Assembly: GCA_047975025.1 (NCBI GenBank)
Contig: JBKECY010000062.1
Span: 1 to 15,428, forward strand
DNA from: JBKECY01 sp047975025
GTDB taxonomy: Bacteria; Bacillota; Clostridia; Lachnospirales; Lachnospiraceae
Length of the DNA stretch: 15,428 bases
Reading direction: 5' to 3'
The position numbers were made by a program, and so were the translations under genes. Below the pieces are notes generated by a model that worked only from the letters and a program-made list of their open reading frames with translations, made no database searches and had not been told where the DNA came from. Below, piece by piece: positions 8,341 through 15,428 of the stretch; the stretch's first letter is position 1, and the number at the start of each line of letters is the position of its first letter.

Positions 8341-10257
8341 ATGAGTGTAGAGTATGGTGCTGATCAAATTCAGATACTGGAGGGCCTGGAGGCCGTTAGA
8401 AAACGACCGGGAATGTACATCGGAAGTACTTCTGTCCGGGGATTACATCATTTAGTGTACGAAATTGTTGACAATGCAGTCGATGAGGCGCTGGCTGGAT
8501 TTTGTGATCTGATTGAAATTGTGATTAATCCGGATAATTCCGTTACGGTCACAGATAACGGCAGAGGCATCCCGATTGGAATCAATCATAAGGCGGGAAT
8601 TCCGGCCGTAGAAGTTGTTTTTACAATTTTGCATGCCGGAGGAAAGTTCGGCGGCGGAGGATACAAAGTTTCAGGCGGTCTGCATGGTGTAGGTGCTTCG
8701 GTAGTTAACGCATTATCGACCTGGCTTGAAGTTATTATTTTTAGTGAAGGCAAGCAGTATAAGCAGCGCTATGAACGAGGCAAGGTAGTGGACAAGCTGC
8801 GTGTCATCGGAGAGTGTGAGCCGGAGAAGACAGGGACGCAAGTTACATTTCTGCCTGATCCTGAAATTTTCGAGGTAGTCGAGTTTGAATACGAGACACT
8901 GCGCCAACGCTTCCGCGAAATGGCCTTTCTGACAAGGAATCTTAGAATTCGTGTGCGGGATGAACGCGCAGAAAAGGTGATTGAACAGGAATTTCATTAC
9001 GAAGGCGGTATTAAGGAATTCGTCACATATTTGAACAAAAGCAAGACAAGTTTATATCCTGATGTGATTTTCTGTGAAGGTGAACGAGATGGTGTACTTG
9101 TCGAGGTCGCCATGCAGCACAACGACTCTTATACGGAGAATACCTACGGATTTGTTAATAATATTACGACGCCGGAAGGCGGTACCCATGTTATAGGGTT
9201 CAGGAATGCCCTGACGAAGACCTTTAATGATTATGCCCGCAAGAACAAACTGCTCAAGGATAATGAGTCCAACTTAAGCGGTGATGATATCCGCGAGGGT
9301 CTGACGGCGATTATCAGTATTAAGGTGGAAGAGCCGCAGTTCGAAGGCCAGACCAAGCAAAAGCTGGGCAACAGTGAGGCGCGTGGCGCAGTAGACCAGG
9401 TCGTCAGTAAACAGCTTGAGATTTATCTGGAGCAGAATCCATCAGTGGCTAAAATCATCGTGGAAAAATCAGTGCTTGCGCAGCGTGCGCGTGATGCGGC
9501 CCGCAAAGCGCGTGACCTGACCCGCAGAAAATCCGCGCTTGAAGGAATGTCCCTGCCGGGCAAGCTGGCGGACTGCTCGGACAAAGACCCGGCAAACTGT
9601 GAAATATACATTGTTGAGGGTGATTCAGCCGGCGGTTCGGCTAAGACGGCGCGCAGCCGTGCCACGCAGGCCATTCTTCCGCTGAGAGGAAAAATCCTGA
9701 ACGTGGAAAAAGCCCGTCTTGATAAAATATATGCCAACAAAGAAATCAAGGCGATGATTACCGCATTCGGAACCGGTATTCATGACGACTTTGATATCAG
9801 CAAGCTTAGATACCATAAAATCATCATTATGACCGATGCCGATGTGGATGGCGCACATATTTCAACACTGCTGTTGACGTTCCTGTACAGGTTCATGCCT
9901 GAACTTATTAAACAGGGCTATATTTATCTGGCACAGCCGCCGCTGTACAAGGTAGAGAAGAACAAGAAGGAATGGTACGTATATTCGGATGACGAGCTGA
10001 ATAAAGTGCTCGAAGAAATTGGCCGTGACGGCAATAATAAGATTCAGCGCTACAAAGGTCTGGGAGAGATGGATGCCGAGCAGCTCTGGGATACCACCAT
10101 GGATCCGGAAAAGAGAATTCTGCTGCGTGTTGTAATGGATGAGGAGGCATCTACGGATGTGGATCTGACTTTTACAACATTGATGGGTGATAAAGTGGAG
10201 CCGCGAAGAGAGTTCATCGAAGAGAACGCTCAATATGTGAAAAATCTGGATGTATAG
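8341..10257 (+). CDS. gyrB: DNA gyrase subunit B (ATPase subunit)
   Basis: GyrB supplies the ATP-driven strand gate of the A2B2 gyrase that introduces negative supercoils. The 638-residue length is normal for Gram-positive GyrB. The GHKL ATPase motifs are DNAVDEAL from D44, DNGRGIP from D72 and GGLHGVG at 112-118. The TOPRIM domain has EGDSAGG with E426 and the metal-binding TDADVDG with D499, D501 and D503. The C-terminal QRYKGLGEMD that contacts GyrA is also present. The start is fixed by AAGGAGG at 8328-8334, 6 nt upstream, and a MSVEYGADQIQILEGL opening typical of the family. ParE is the main alternative, but adjacency to gyrA and the sequence favour GyrB. gyrA follows after 36 bp with no terminator. 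Confidence 0.97.
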   Translation: MSVEYGADQIQILEGLEAVRKRPGMYIGSTSVRGLHHLVYEIVDNAVDEALAGFCDLIEIVINPDNSVTVTDNGRGIPIGINHKAGIPAVEVVFTILHAGGKFGGGGYKVSGGLHGVGASVVNALSTWLEVIIFSEGKQYKQRYERGKVVDKLRVIGECEPEKTGTQVTFLPDPEIFEVVEFEYETLRQRFREMAFLTRNLRIRVRDERAEKVIEQEFHYEGGIKEFVTYLNKSKTSLYPDVIFCEGERDGVLVEVAMQHNDSYTENTYGFVNNITTPEGGTHVIGFRNALTKTFNDYARKNKLLKDNESNLSGDDIREGLTAIISIKVEEPQFEGQTKQKLGNSEARGAVDQVVSKQLEIYLEQNPSVAKIIVEKSVLAQRARDAARKARDLTRRKSALEGMSLPGKLADCSDKDPANCEIYIVEGDSAGGSAKTARSRATQAILPLRGKILNVEKARLDKIYANKEIKAMITAFGTGIHDDFDISKLRYHKIIIMTDADVDGAHISTLLLTFLYRFMPELIKQGYIYLAQPPLYKVEKNKKEWYVYSDDELNKVLEEIGRDGNNKIQRYKGLGEMDAEQLWDTTMDPEKRILLRVVMDEEASTDVDLTFTTLMGDKVEPRREFIEENAQYVKNLDV

Positions 10258-10296
10258 TCCAGACAGCCGGATCCATAAAACAAGTAAGGAGACATG

Positions 10297-12789
10297 ATGG
10301 AAGAAAATATATTTGATAAGGTTCATGACGTCGATCTGAAAAAGACGATGGAAACATCTTACATTGAATATGCGATGAGTGTTATCGCTTCGAGAGCTCT
10401 GCCTGATGTACGCGATGGTTTAAAGCCTGTACAGCGACGTGTGCTGTATTCAATGATAGAGCTGAATAACGGTCCGGATAAGCCGCATAGAAAGTGCGCG
10501 CGTATCGTCGGTGATACAATGGGTAAGTATCATCCGCATGGAGACAGTTCAATCTATGGTGCCCTCGTCAACATGGCGCAGGAATGGTCGACACGCTATC
10601 CTCTGGTGGATGGACATGGAAACTTTGGGTCTGTCGATGGTGACGGCGCCGCGGCCATGCGTTATACGGAAGCCAGACTCAGCAAAATCTCTATGGAGAT
10701 GCTGGCTGACATCAACAAGAACACAGTGGATTTTGCACCTAACTTTGATGAGACGGAGCGTGAACCTGTTGTACTGCCGGCGCGCTATCCTAACCTGCTG
10801 GTAAATGGCACCACAGGAATTGCAGTTGGTATGGCAACGAATATCCCGCCTCATAATCTTGGAGAGATTATCGCAGCGGTTGTAAAAATCATTGATAATC
10901 AGGTGGATTCAGGAGCAGATACGAGTATAGAAGAAATCCTGCCGATCATTAAAGGACCGGATTTCCCAACCGGTGCCATGATTCTGGGAACCATGGGAAT
11001 TCAGGAAGCATACCGCACAGGACGCGGAAAAATCCGGGTGCGTGCGATTACAAATATCGAGACGCTTCCGAATGGCAAGAGCCGTATTGTTGTAACCGAA
11101 CTGCCTTATATGGTCAATAAAGCCCGTCTGATTGAGAAAATCGCTGAACTGGTACGGGATAAAAAAATCGATGGCATCACAGATCTTAATGATCATTCAA
11201 ATCGTGATGGCATGCAGATCTGTATCGATCTGCGAAGAGATGCCAATGCCAATGTCATCTTGAACCTGCTGTACAAACACACGCAGCTGCAGGAAACTTT
11301 TGGTGTCAACATGCTGGCCTTAGTCAATAATGAGCCGCGTGTCATGAATCTTCTGGAAATGCTCAAGCATTATCTGGCGCATCAGGAAGAGGTTGTTACC
11401 AGACGAACACAGTACGAATTGAATAAAGCGCAGGAAAGAGCCCATATTTTAGAAGGTCTGTTAAAAGCGCTGGATCATATCGATGAAGTTATTAAGCTCA
11501 TTCGTGCATCCCGTACGGCTGCAGATGCCAAAATCGCGCTGACGGAACGTTTTGGTCTGTCTGATGCACAGTCGCAGGCTATCGTTGATATGCGTCTGCG
11601 TGCGCTGACCGGTCTGGAACGTGAAAAATTACAGGCTGAGTACGATGAACTGATGAACAAGATCAGCTACTATAAATCCATTTTGGCAGATCGCAACATT
11701 TTATTAGGCATCATAAAAGAGGAAATCATGGCGCTGTCCGAGAAATATGCGGATGACAGAAGAACTTCCATCGGGTTTGATGAATATGATATTTCCATGG
11801 AAGATCTGATTCCAAGAGAAAACACTGTAATTGCAATGACCAAGCTTGGTTATATCAAGCGTATGACGGTAGATAATTTCAAAAGCCAGAATCGTGGGGG
11901 CAAAGGCATCAAAGGAATGCAGACAATCGAAGATGACTATATCGAAGATCTGCTTATGACAACGACGCATCATTATCTGATGTTCTTTACGAACACAGGC
12001 CGCGTCTATCGTCTGAAAGCGTATGAGATTCCCGAGGCAGGAAGAACTGCCAGAGGTACGGCAATCATCAACCTGCTCTTGCTTGCACCGGGAGAGCATA
12101 TTACGGCGGTGATACCAATCAATCGTTTCGAAGAAGGTCATTATTTAATGATGGCGACCAAGAAAGGGCTTGTGAAGAAAACGGCGATTGAAGAATATGC
12201 TCGGGTTCGTAAAACCGGACTGGCAGCGATTACACTTCGTGAAGAAGATGAGCTGATTGAAGTTAAGACGACGGATCAGTCAAAGGATATTCTGCTGATT
12301 ACCAAATATGGACAATGCATTCGCTTTTCTGAAAAAGATGTGCGAAAGACAGGACGCACCTCGATGGGAGTTCGTGGAATGAACCTGGCTGATCGTGACG
12401 AAGTGGTGGCAATGCAGCTTACGACCCAAGGCACACACCTTCTGATTGTGTCAGAACATGGCATGGGCAAGCGCACACTGATGGAAGAATTTACAATCCA
12501 GAACCGAGGCGGTAAGGGTGTCAAATGTTATAGAATCCTTGAAAAAACAGGCTATGTTGTCGGTGCCAAAGCGGTCAATGAGGACAACGAAGTTATGCTG
12601 ATTACAACCGCGGGAATTATTATTCGTATTGCATGTGCCGAAATTTCTGTATTTGGCAGAATTACAAGCGGTGTTAAGCTGATGAATGTTCAGGATGATA
12701 TCTCGATTGCCAGCATCTCTAAAGTGAGGGAGCAAATAGAAGCAGCAGATACGACTGAAGCAGAAGATACACCGAATACAACGATTTAA
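10297..12789 (+). CDS. gyrA: DNA gyrase subunit A
   Basis: GyrA breaks and rejoins DNA and wraps it through its C-terminal beta-pinwheel. With this start it has 830 residues. The catalytic tyrosine is Y123 in AMRYTEARL. The quinolone region reads HPHGDSSIYGALVNMAQ, with S84 equal to E. coli Ser83 but G88 in place of Asp87. The wrapping domain has the GyrA-box QNRGGKG at 531-537, which distinguishes gyrase from topoisomerase IV, and a second identical QNRGGKG at 735-741. The protein ends in an acidic Thr/Glu tail. Two adjacent ATGs exist (10294 and 10297). AAGGAG at 10286-10291 is 2 nt from the first and 5 nt from the second, so I prefer 10297, though the difference is one Met. It is cotranscribed with gyrB and with the lipoprotein gene behind it. 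Confidence 0.96.
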   Translation: MEENIFDKVHDVDLKKTMETSYIEYAMSVIASRALPDVRDGLKPVQRRVLYSMIELNNGPDKPHRKCARIVGDTMGKYHPHGDSSIYGALVNMAQEWSTRYPLVDGHGNFGSVDGDGAAAMRYTEARLSKISMEMLADINKNTVDFAPNFDETEREPVVLPARYPNLLVNGTTGIAVGMATNIPPHNLGEIIAAVVKIIDNQVDSGADTSIEEILPIIKGPDFPTGAMILGTMGIQEAYRTGRGKIRVRAITNIETLPNGKSRIVVTELPYMVNKARLIEKIAELVRDKKIDGITDLNDHSNRDGMQICIDLRRDANANVILNLLYKHTQLQETFGVNMLALVNNEPRVMNLLEMLKHYLAHQEEVVTRRTQYELNKAQERAHILEGLLKALDHIDEVIKLIRASRTAADAKIALTERFGLSDAQSQAIVDMRLRALTGLEREKLQAEYDELMNKISYYKSILADRNILLGIIKEEIMALSEKYADDRRTSIGFDEYDISMEDLIPRENTVIAMTKLGYIKRMTVDNFKSQNRGGKGIKGMQTIEDDYIEDLLMTTTHHYLMFFTNTGRVYRLKAYEIPEAGRTARGTAIINLLLLAPGEHITAVIPINRFEEGHYLMMATKKGLVKKTAIEEYARVRKTGLAAITLREEDELIEVKTTDQSKDILLITKYGQCIRFSEKDVRKTGRTSMGVRGMNLADRDEVVAMQLTTQGTHLLIVSEHGMGKRTLMEEFTIQNRGGKGVKCYRILEKTGYVVGAKAVNEDNEVMLITTAGIIIRIACAEISVFGRITSGVKLMNVQDDISIASISKVREQIEAADTTEAEDTPNTTI

Positions 12790-12837
12790 AGGGGGTCGTA
12801 GGGAGTTAACACGTTGAAGGGTAGAATGGGGAGACTT

Positions 12838-13401
12838 ATGAAGAGTAAAAGCCGCCAGCGGGAAAGACTGGTTATCTTAAGTATAGCGGTTCTGATGTTT
12901 TTAACAGGCTGTTCTGAAGATTTCATGAATTCCAATAAAGTTCTTGAAAATTTCATTGTAGCTGTTGCAGCGGGAGACGCAGAAAAAGTTGAAAAGTTTT
13001 ATGCACCTGATAACGAAGAGGAAGAGGCACAGGTACAAGAAGAGATCGATTCAAAAATTGCGTATTTTAAAGCGCATAGTGTCAAAGAGGTTCAGGTTCG
13101 TTCCGTAGGTGTTATCGAAAATTTCACTGAATATTCGTACTTATATGTTGTATATGATTTGCTATCAGAGAGTGATAAGACATATCCCTGCGCAGATACT
13201 TATTTCATGGAAAAAGAAGAAGAAAAATATTACATCATGCCGGCGGCGCAGGTCTCGGAAGCAATGGCGGCACAGGCAACGGAGGCCTATAAGGTCTTCC
13301 GGAAATCCGAACCATATAAAACCTACGAAAAAGAGTATCAGGTATTTATGAACCAAAATCCGGATTATGAGCAGAAAATCAATGAAAAAATGAACGTGTA
13401 G
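12838..13401 (+). CDS. Small lipoprotein of unknown function in the gyrase operon
   Basis: I do not recognise the family. The 187-residue product has a basic N-terminus, a hydrophobic segment (about 11-23) and the lipobox LTGC with Cys25, so it should be exported and lipid-anchored. The mature part opens with VLENFIVAVAAGDAEKVEKFY, a pattern often seen in NTF2-like folds, then an acidic helix (EEEEAQVQEEI), beta-like strands (VQVRSVGV, SYLYVVYDL) and a charged helical C-terminus. Starts at TTG 12814, ATG 12826 and ATG 12838 are possible. The last is favoured by GGGGAG at 12828-12833, 4 nt before it, and gives a compact signal peptide. It lies 48 bp after gyrA with no terminator between them and is followed by one, so it is probably the last gene of the gyrB-gyrA transcript. 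Any NTF2-like function is inference. Confidence 0.75.
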   Translation: MKSKSRQRERLVILSIAVLMFLTGCSEDFMNSNKVLENFIVAVAAGDAEKVEKFYAPDNEEEEAQVQEEIDSKIAYFKAHSVKEVQVRSVGVIENFTEYSYLYVVYDLLSESDKTYPCADTYFMEKEEEKYYIMPAAQVSEAMAAQATEAYKVFRKSEPYKTYEKEYQVFMNQNPDYEQKINEKMNV

Positions 13402-13416
13402 AATGCATTTTCGTAC

Positions 13417-13442
13417 AAAGGGCTTGCTGTGTAAGCCCTTTT
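13417..13442 (+). terminator. Intrinsic terminator after the gyrase-lipoprotein unit
   Basis: AAAGGGCTT (13417-13425) pairs perfectly with AAGCCCTTT (13433-13441) around a 7-nt loop. The T run is only four bases (13439-13442), so termination may be partial, and the fumarase genes start about 40 bp later. Confidence 0.85.
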
Positions 13443-13483
13443 GCGTATTCGTATACACAGGATTGTAAGAGGAGGAAGATGCG

Positions 13484-14326
13484 GTGAGAGAACTAAATGT
13501 TGCCGGACTTACACAAAACATCAAAGAAATGTGTATTGAAGCAAATCATAAGCTGGCACCAGATATGATTGAGAAGCTTGACAGTTGTAAGGAGCAGGAA
13601 TCTTCCATACTTGGAAGGCAGATACTCGGGCAGCTTCAGGAAAATCTTGCAATTGCCGAAGCCGATATGATCCCAATCTGTCAGGACACTGGAATGGCAG
13701 TCGTTTTTCTGGAGATCGGCCAGGAGGTGCATTTTAGCGGCGGCAATCTGGAGGAAGCGGTAAACGAAGGCGTACGCCAAGGCTATACGGAAGGTTATCT
13801 GAGGAAATCCGTTGTTTCGGATCCGATTCTGCGTGAAAATACCAATGATAATACACCGGCGATTATCCATTATAGCATAGTGCCCGGCGATCAAGTGAAA
13901 ATCACAGTGGCACCAAAAGGATTCGGAAGTGAGAATATGAGCAAAATCTGGATGTTGAAGCCTGCGGATGGAATAGAAGGTGTCAAAAATGCAATTTTGA
14001 CAACCGTAAAAGAAGCCGGGCCCAATGCCTGTCCTCCGATTGTTGTAGGTGTCGGCATCGGCGGAACCTTTGAAAAAAGTGCGATTTTGGCAAAAAAAGC
14101 GCTGACCCGGCCGGTTGATGAATCTTCAGCTATACCTTATGTAAAAGAGCTGGAAGCAGAGATGCTTGCAAAGATAAACCATTCGGGATTAGGGCCTGCG
14201 GGTCTGGGCGGAGATACTACGGCGCTGGCTGTCAATATCAATACATTTGCGACGCATATTGCCGGGCTTCCGGTAGCTGTTAATATCTGTTGTCATGTGA
14301 ATCGTCATATTGTGCGTACACTGTAA
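13484..14326 (+). CDS. fumA: Fumarate hydratase class I, alpha subunit (or TtdA-type)
   Basis: With the next gene this forms a two-subunit, oxygen-sensitive [4Fe-4S] hydro-lyase that interconverts fumarate and (S)-malate. The 280-residue product covers the N-terminal half of single-chain class I fumarases. Candidate cluster ligands are C66 in PICQDTG, C183 in NACPPIVVGVGIGG, and C269 or C270 in NICCHVNRH. GLGPAGLGGDTTAL is another family signature. The start is GTG: AGGAGG (13470-13475) lies 8 nt upstream, and an ATG at 13479 is out of frame and stops after two codons. The paralogous L-tartrate dehydratase (TtdAB) has the same architecture, so substrate is not certain from sequence alone; fumarase is the likelier reading with no tartrate genes nearby. 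I see no clear promoter between the upstream terminator and this gene. Confidence 0.9.
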   Translation: MRELNVAGLTQNIKEMCIEANHKLAPDMIEKLDSCKEQESSILGRQILGQLQENLAIAEADMIPICQDTGMAVVFLEIGQEVHFSGGNLEEAVNEGVRQGYTEGYLRKSVVSDPILRENTNDNTPAIIHYSIVPGDQVKITVAPKGFGSENMSKIWMLKPADGIEGVKNAILTTVKEAGPNACPPIVVGVGIGGTFEKSAILAKKALTRPVDESSAIPYVKELEAEMLAKINHSGLGPAGLGGDTTALAVNINTFATHIAGLPVAVNICCHVNRHIVRTL

Positions 14327-14353
14327 CGTTACTATTAGTATAGGAGAATGTAT

Positions 14354-14890
14354 ATGGAACATCATATTGAACTGCCCTTGACCAGAGAAATAACAGCAAA
14401 TCTGCATATTGGAGACGCGGTGTTTCTGAGCGGAACAATTTATACAGCGCGGGATGCGGCACATAAACGGATGTATGAAGCACTTCAGAAAGGCCAGCCG
14501 CTTCCGTTTGATATTCAAAACGTGGTACTCTATTATATGGGACCTTCTCCGGCACGTGAGGGCCGGCCAATCGGATCAGCAGGGCCAACTACTGCCAGTC
14601 GTATGGACAAATACACACCGCAGCTGCTAGACTTAGGGTTAATTGGCATGATTGGAAAAGGAAAGCGCACGCCGCAGGTCCTTGAAGCCGTTGTTCGAAA
14701 CCAGGCAGTCTATTTTGCGGCTATTGGTGGTGCGGGAGCACTTCTGTCCAAAAAAATCCTGGCATCCACAGTCGTAGCATATGAGGATTTGGGAGCAGAG
14801 GCGATTCGCAAATTGACGATTAAAGACTTTCCTGTGATTGTCGTAGCAGATTGCTCCGGAGGAAATTTATATGCGGAAGTGGGGAACTAA
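14354..14890 (+). CDS. fumB: Fumarate hydratase class I, beta subunit (or TtdB-type)
   Basis: This is the partner of the preceding subunit and corresponds to the C-terminal half of single-chain class I fumarases. It has 178 residues. Family motifs are SGTIYTARDAAHKR (26-39), GPTTASRMD from G77, and MIGKGKR around 99-105; the Arg, Asp and His of the first and the Lys/Arg of the last line the substrate site in this family. Of two in-frame ATGs, 14354 is preferred over 14348 because GGAG (14343-14346) is 7 nt from it but only 1 nt from the other. The 27-bp gap to the alpha subunit indicates an operon. No convincing terminator follows it. Confidence 0.9.
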   Translation: MEHHIELPLTREITANLHIGDAVFLSGTIYTARDAAHKRMYEALQKGQPLPFDIQNVVLYYMGPSPAREGRPIGSAGPTTASRMDKYTPQLLDLGLIGMIGKGKRTPQVLEAVVRNQAVYFAAIGGAGALLSKKILASTVVAYEDLGAEAIRKLTIKDFPVIVVADCSGGNLYAEVGN

Positions 14891-14975
14891 AGCTGGTAAA
14901 AATGCCCACTTTCTGGAGTAGAAAAGTAGCAGAAATAAAATTAATCATTTTTCTAAAAATAAAAGTGTAAAATCA

Positions 14976-15004
14976 TTGACAAAGCTTTGGTAATTACGTA
15001 TAAT
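14976..15004 (+). promoter_or_regulatory. Consensus promoter of tRNA-Ser
   Basis: TTGACA (14976-14981) and TATAAT (14999-15004) are both perfect with an optimal 17-bp spacer. This is as expected for a stable-RNA gene. Transcription should start near 15011. Confidence 0.9.
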
Positions 15005-15010
15005 AACCCT

Positions 15011-15112
15011 TGCGCTATGTGATAGCGACAGCGAAATTATGCTAAAACAAGTTAATATATAAGTACTTATGAGGAGTATGAAGCGCTTCTCGTAAACTCA
15101 AAATGTTAGTAT
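15011..15112 (+). other. Leader between the tRNA-Ser promoter and the mature tRNA
   Basis: About 100 nt of transcribed but non-tRNA sequence precede the mature 5' end. It begins with a perfect 6-bp hairpin, CGCTAT (15013-15018) with ATAGCG (15022-15027). Further on it has AGTACTT (15062-15068) and CTTCTC (15086-15091). These are complementary to overlapping parts of the tRNA 5' end (15117-15123 and 15114-15119). The leader must be removed by RNase P. Whether the pairings matter is unknown. Confidence 0.5.
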
Positions 15113-15200
15113 GGAGAAGTACTCAAGTGGCTGAAGAGGCGCCCCTGCTAAGGGTGTAGGTCGTTTGCGCGGCGCGAGGGTTCAAATCCCTCCTTCTCCG
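15113..15200 (+). tRNA. tRNA-Ser(GCU)
   Basis: This is an 88-nt cloverleaf of class II. The acceptor arms GGAGAAG (15113-15119) and CTTCTCC (15193-15199) pair fully, with G15200 as the discriminator typical of tRNA-Ser. The anticodon arm is CGCCC-CTGCTAA-GGGTG, giving anticodon GCT, which reads the serine codons AGC and AGU. The T arm GAGGG-TTCAAAT-CCCTC (15176-15192) is perfect, and a long GC-rich variable arm lies between about 15155 and 15175. CCA is not encoded, so it must be added after transcription. It has its own consensus promoter upstream. Confidence 0.96.
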
Positions 15201-15233
15201 TTCGATATCATCATAAAAAAATGAAAAAAGTAG

Positions 15234-15262
15234 TTGCTTTATTTCAACATCTATGATAAGAT
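15234..15262 (+). promoter_or_regulatory. Possible promoter downstream of tRNA-Ser
   Basis: TTGCTT (15234-15239) and TAAGAT (15257-15262) are spaced by 17 bp, each a partial match. It would drive the structured tract that runs off the window. It lies 34 bp after the tRNA, with no terminator between, so that tract could also be reached from the tRNA promoter. Confidence 0.45.
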
Positions 15263-15268
15263 ATCAAA

Positions 15269-15310
15269 GTTGCGTTTCTTTACTTCTACAAGCAGAGAAA
15301 CAGCGGCAAC
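15269..15310 (+). repeat. Leader hairpin 1
   Basis: GTTGC (15269-15273) plus GTTTCT (15274-15279) pair with AGAAAC (15296-15301) plus GCAAC (15306-15310), with a 4-nt bulge on the 3' side. No T run follows, so it is not an intrinsic terminator. The sequence after it (from about 15310) loosely resembles the conserved ACCTTGAAAACTGAA-like stretches found near rRNA genes in Firmicutes. Confidence 0.6.
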
Positions 15311-15347
15311 AGTACCTTGATAATCGAAGAGTGAAACACACAAGAAC

Positions 15348-15378
15348 CTGTAAATTCATGCGATGTATGAATTTATAG
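15348..15378 (+). repeat. Leader hairpin 2
   Basis: CTGTAAATTCAT (15348-15359) pairs with ATGAATTTATAG (15367-15378) over 12 bp, with one G-U and a 7-nt loop. Part of its 5' arm can pair instead with 15392-15400. Confidence 0.65.
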
Positions 15379-15393
15379 ATCTCGAAAATTCCG

Positions 15394-15428
15394 CATGAAT
15401 CGGCCTTTGAAAAAAGGAAAGATTCATG
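15394..15428 (+). repeat. Leader hairpin 3, at the window edge
   Basis: CATGAATC (15394-15401) pairs with GATTCATG (15421-15428), and CCTTT (15404-15408) with AAAGG (15413-15417) nests inside over a GAAA loop. The outer stem may extend past the window. The 228 bp from the tRNA to the end hold no recognisable gene. Confidence 0.6.

Noticed and set aside
13479..13487. Two-codon start-stop ORF overlapping the GTG start of the fumarase alpha gene
   Set aside because: Spacing to AGGAGG is only 3 nt, while the GTG is well placed at 8 nt; most likely chance.
14908..14928. ACTTTCT and AGAAAAGT pairing as a terminator for the fumarase pair
   Set aside because: The stem has a bulge, is AT-rich and has no T run after it.
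15078..15095. Mini-ORF (ATG to TAA, five codons) behind GAGGAG in the tRNA-Ser leader
   Set aside because: The Shine-Dalgarno to ATG spacing is one base and the leader is removed during tRNA maturation.

Overview
The window reads as a chromosomal core-gene segment of a Gram-positive anaerobe of the class Clostridia, most like a Lachnospiraceae member. This is inferred from the gene content and style: strong AGGAGG-type ribosome binding sites, consensus TTGACA/TATAAT promoters, a T-box in front of an aminoacyl-tRNA synthetase, a two-subunit iron-sulfur fumarase, lipobox proteins with Thr/Glu-rich linkers, and moderate GC. All protein-coding genes lie on the + strand. I see no insertion sequence, prophage or CRISPR array.

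Positions 1-2165: the 3' part of a polysaccharide-deacetylase-like gene, then a lipoprotein that carries the prolyl isomerase and C-terminal chaperone parts of trigger factor but no ribosome-binding domain. Positions 2196-8172: a consensus promoter, an isoleucine T-box leader with its terminator/antiterminator, ileS, and glgP (glycogen/maltodextrin phosphorylase), whose ATG directly follows the ileS stop codon. The unit ends at a strong terminator. A T-box senses uncharged tRNA-Ile, so glycogen breakdown appears wired to the isoleucine-charging signal.

Positions 8197-13442: a promoter, a roughly 108-nt leader with an interrupted palindrome, gyrB, gyrA (both DNA gyrase subunits) and an unrecognised small lipoprotein, closed by a terminator. 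GyrA has Gly at the position equivalent to E. coli Asp87 in the quinolone region. Positions 13484-14890: the alpha and beta subunits of a class I [4Fe-4S] fumarate hydratase (or tartrate dehydratase).

Positions 14976-15428: a consensus promoter, a ~100-nt leader, tRNA-Ser(GCU), then a second probable promoter and a gene-free, highly structured tract running off the window. The end contains nested and mutually exclusive hairpins. It may be the leader of a stable-RNA operon or of a regulated gene; the downstream gene is not visible.

No wholly new multi-gene system is evident. The points most worth following up are the T-box-ileS-glgP coupling, the extracytoplasmic trigger-factor-like lipoprotein, the lipoprotein in the gyrase operon, and the structured leader at the right edge.
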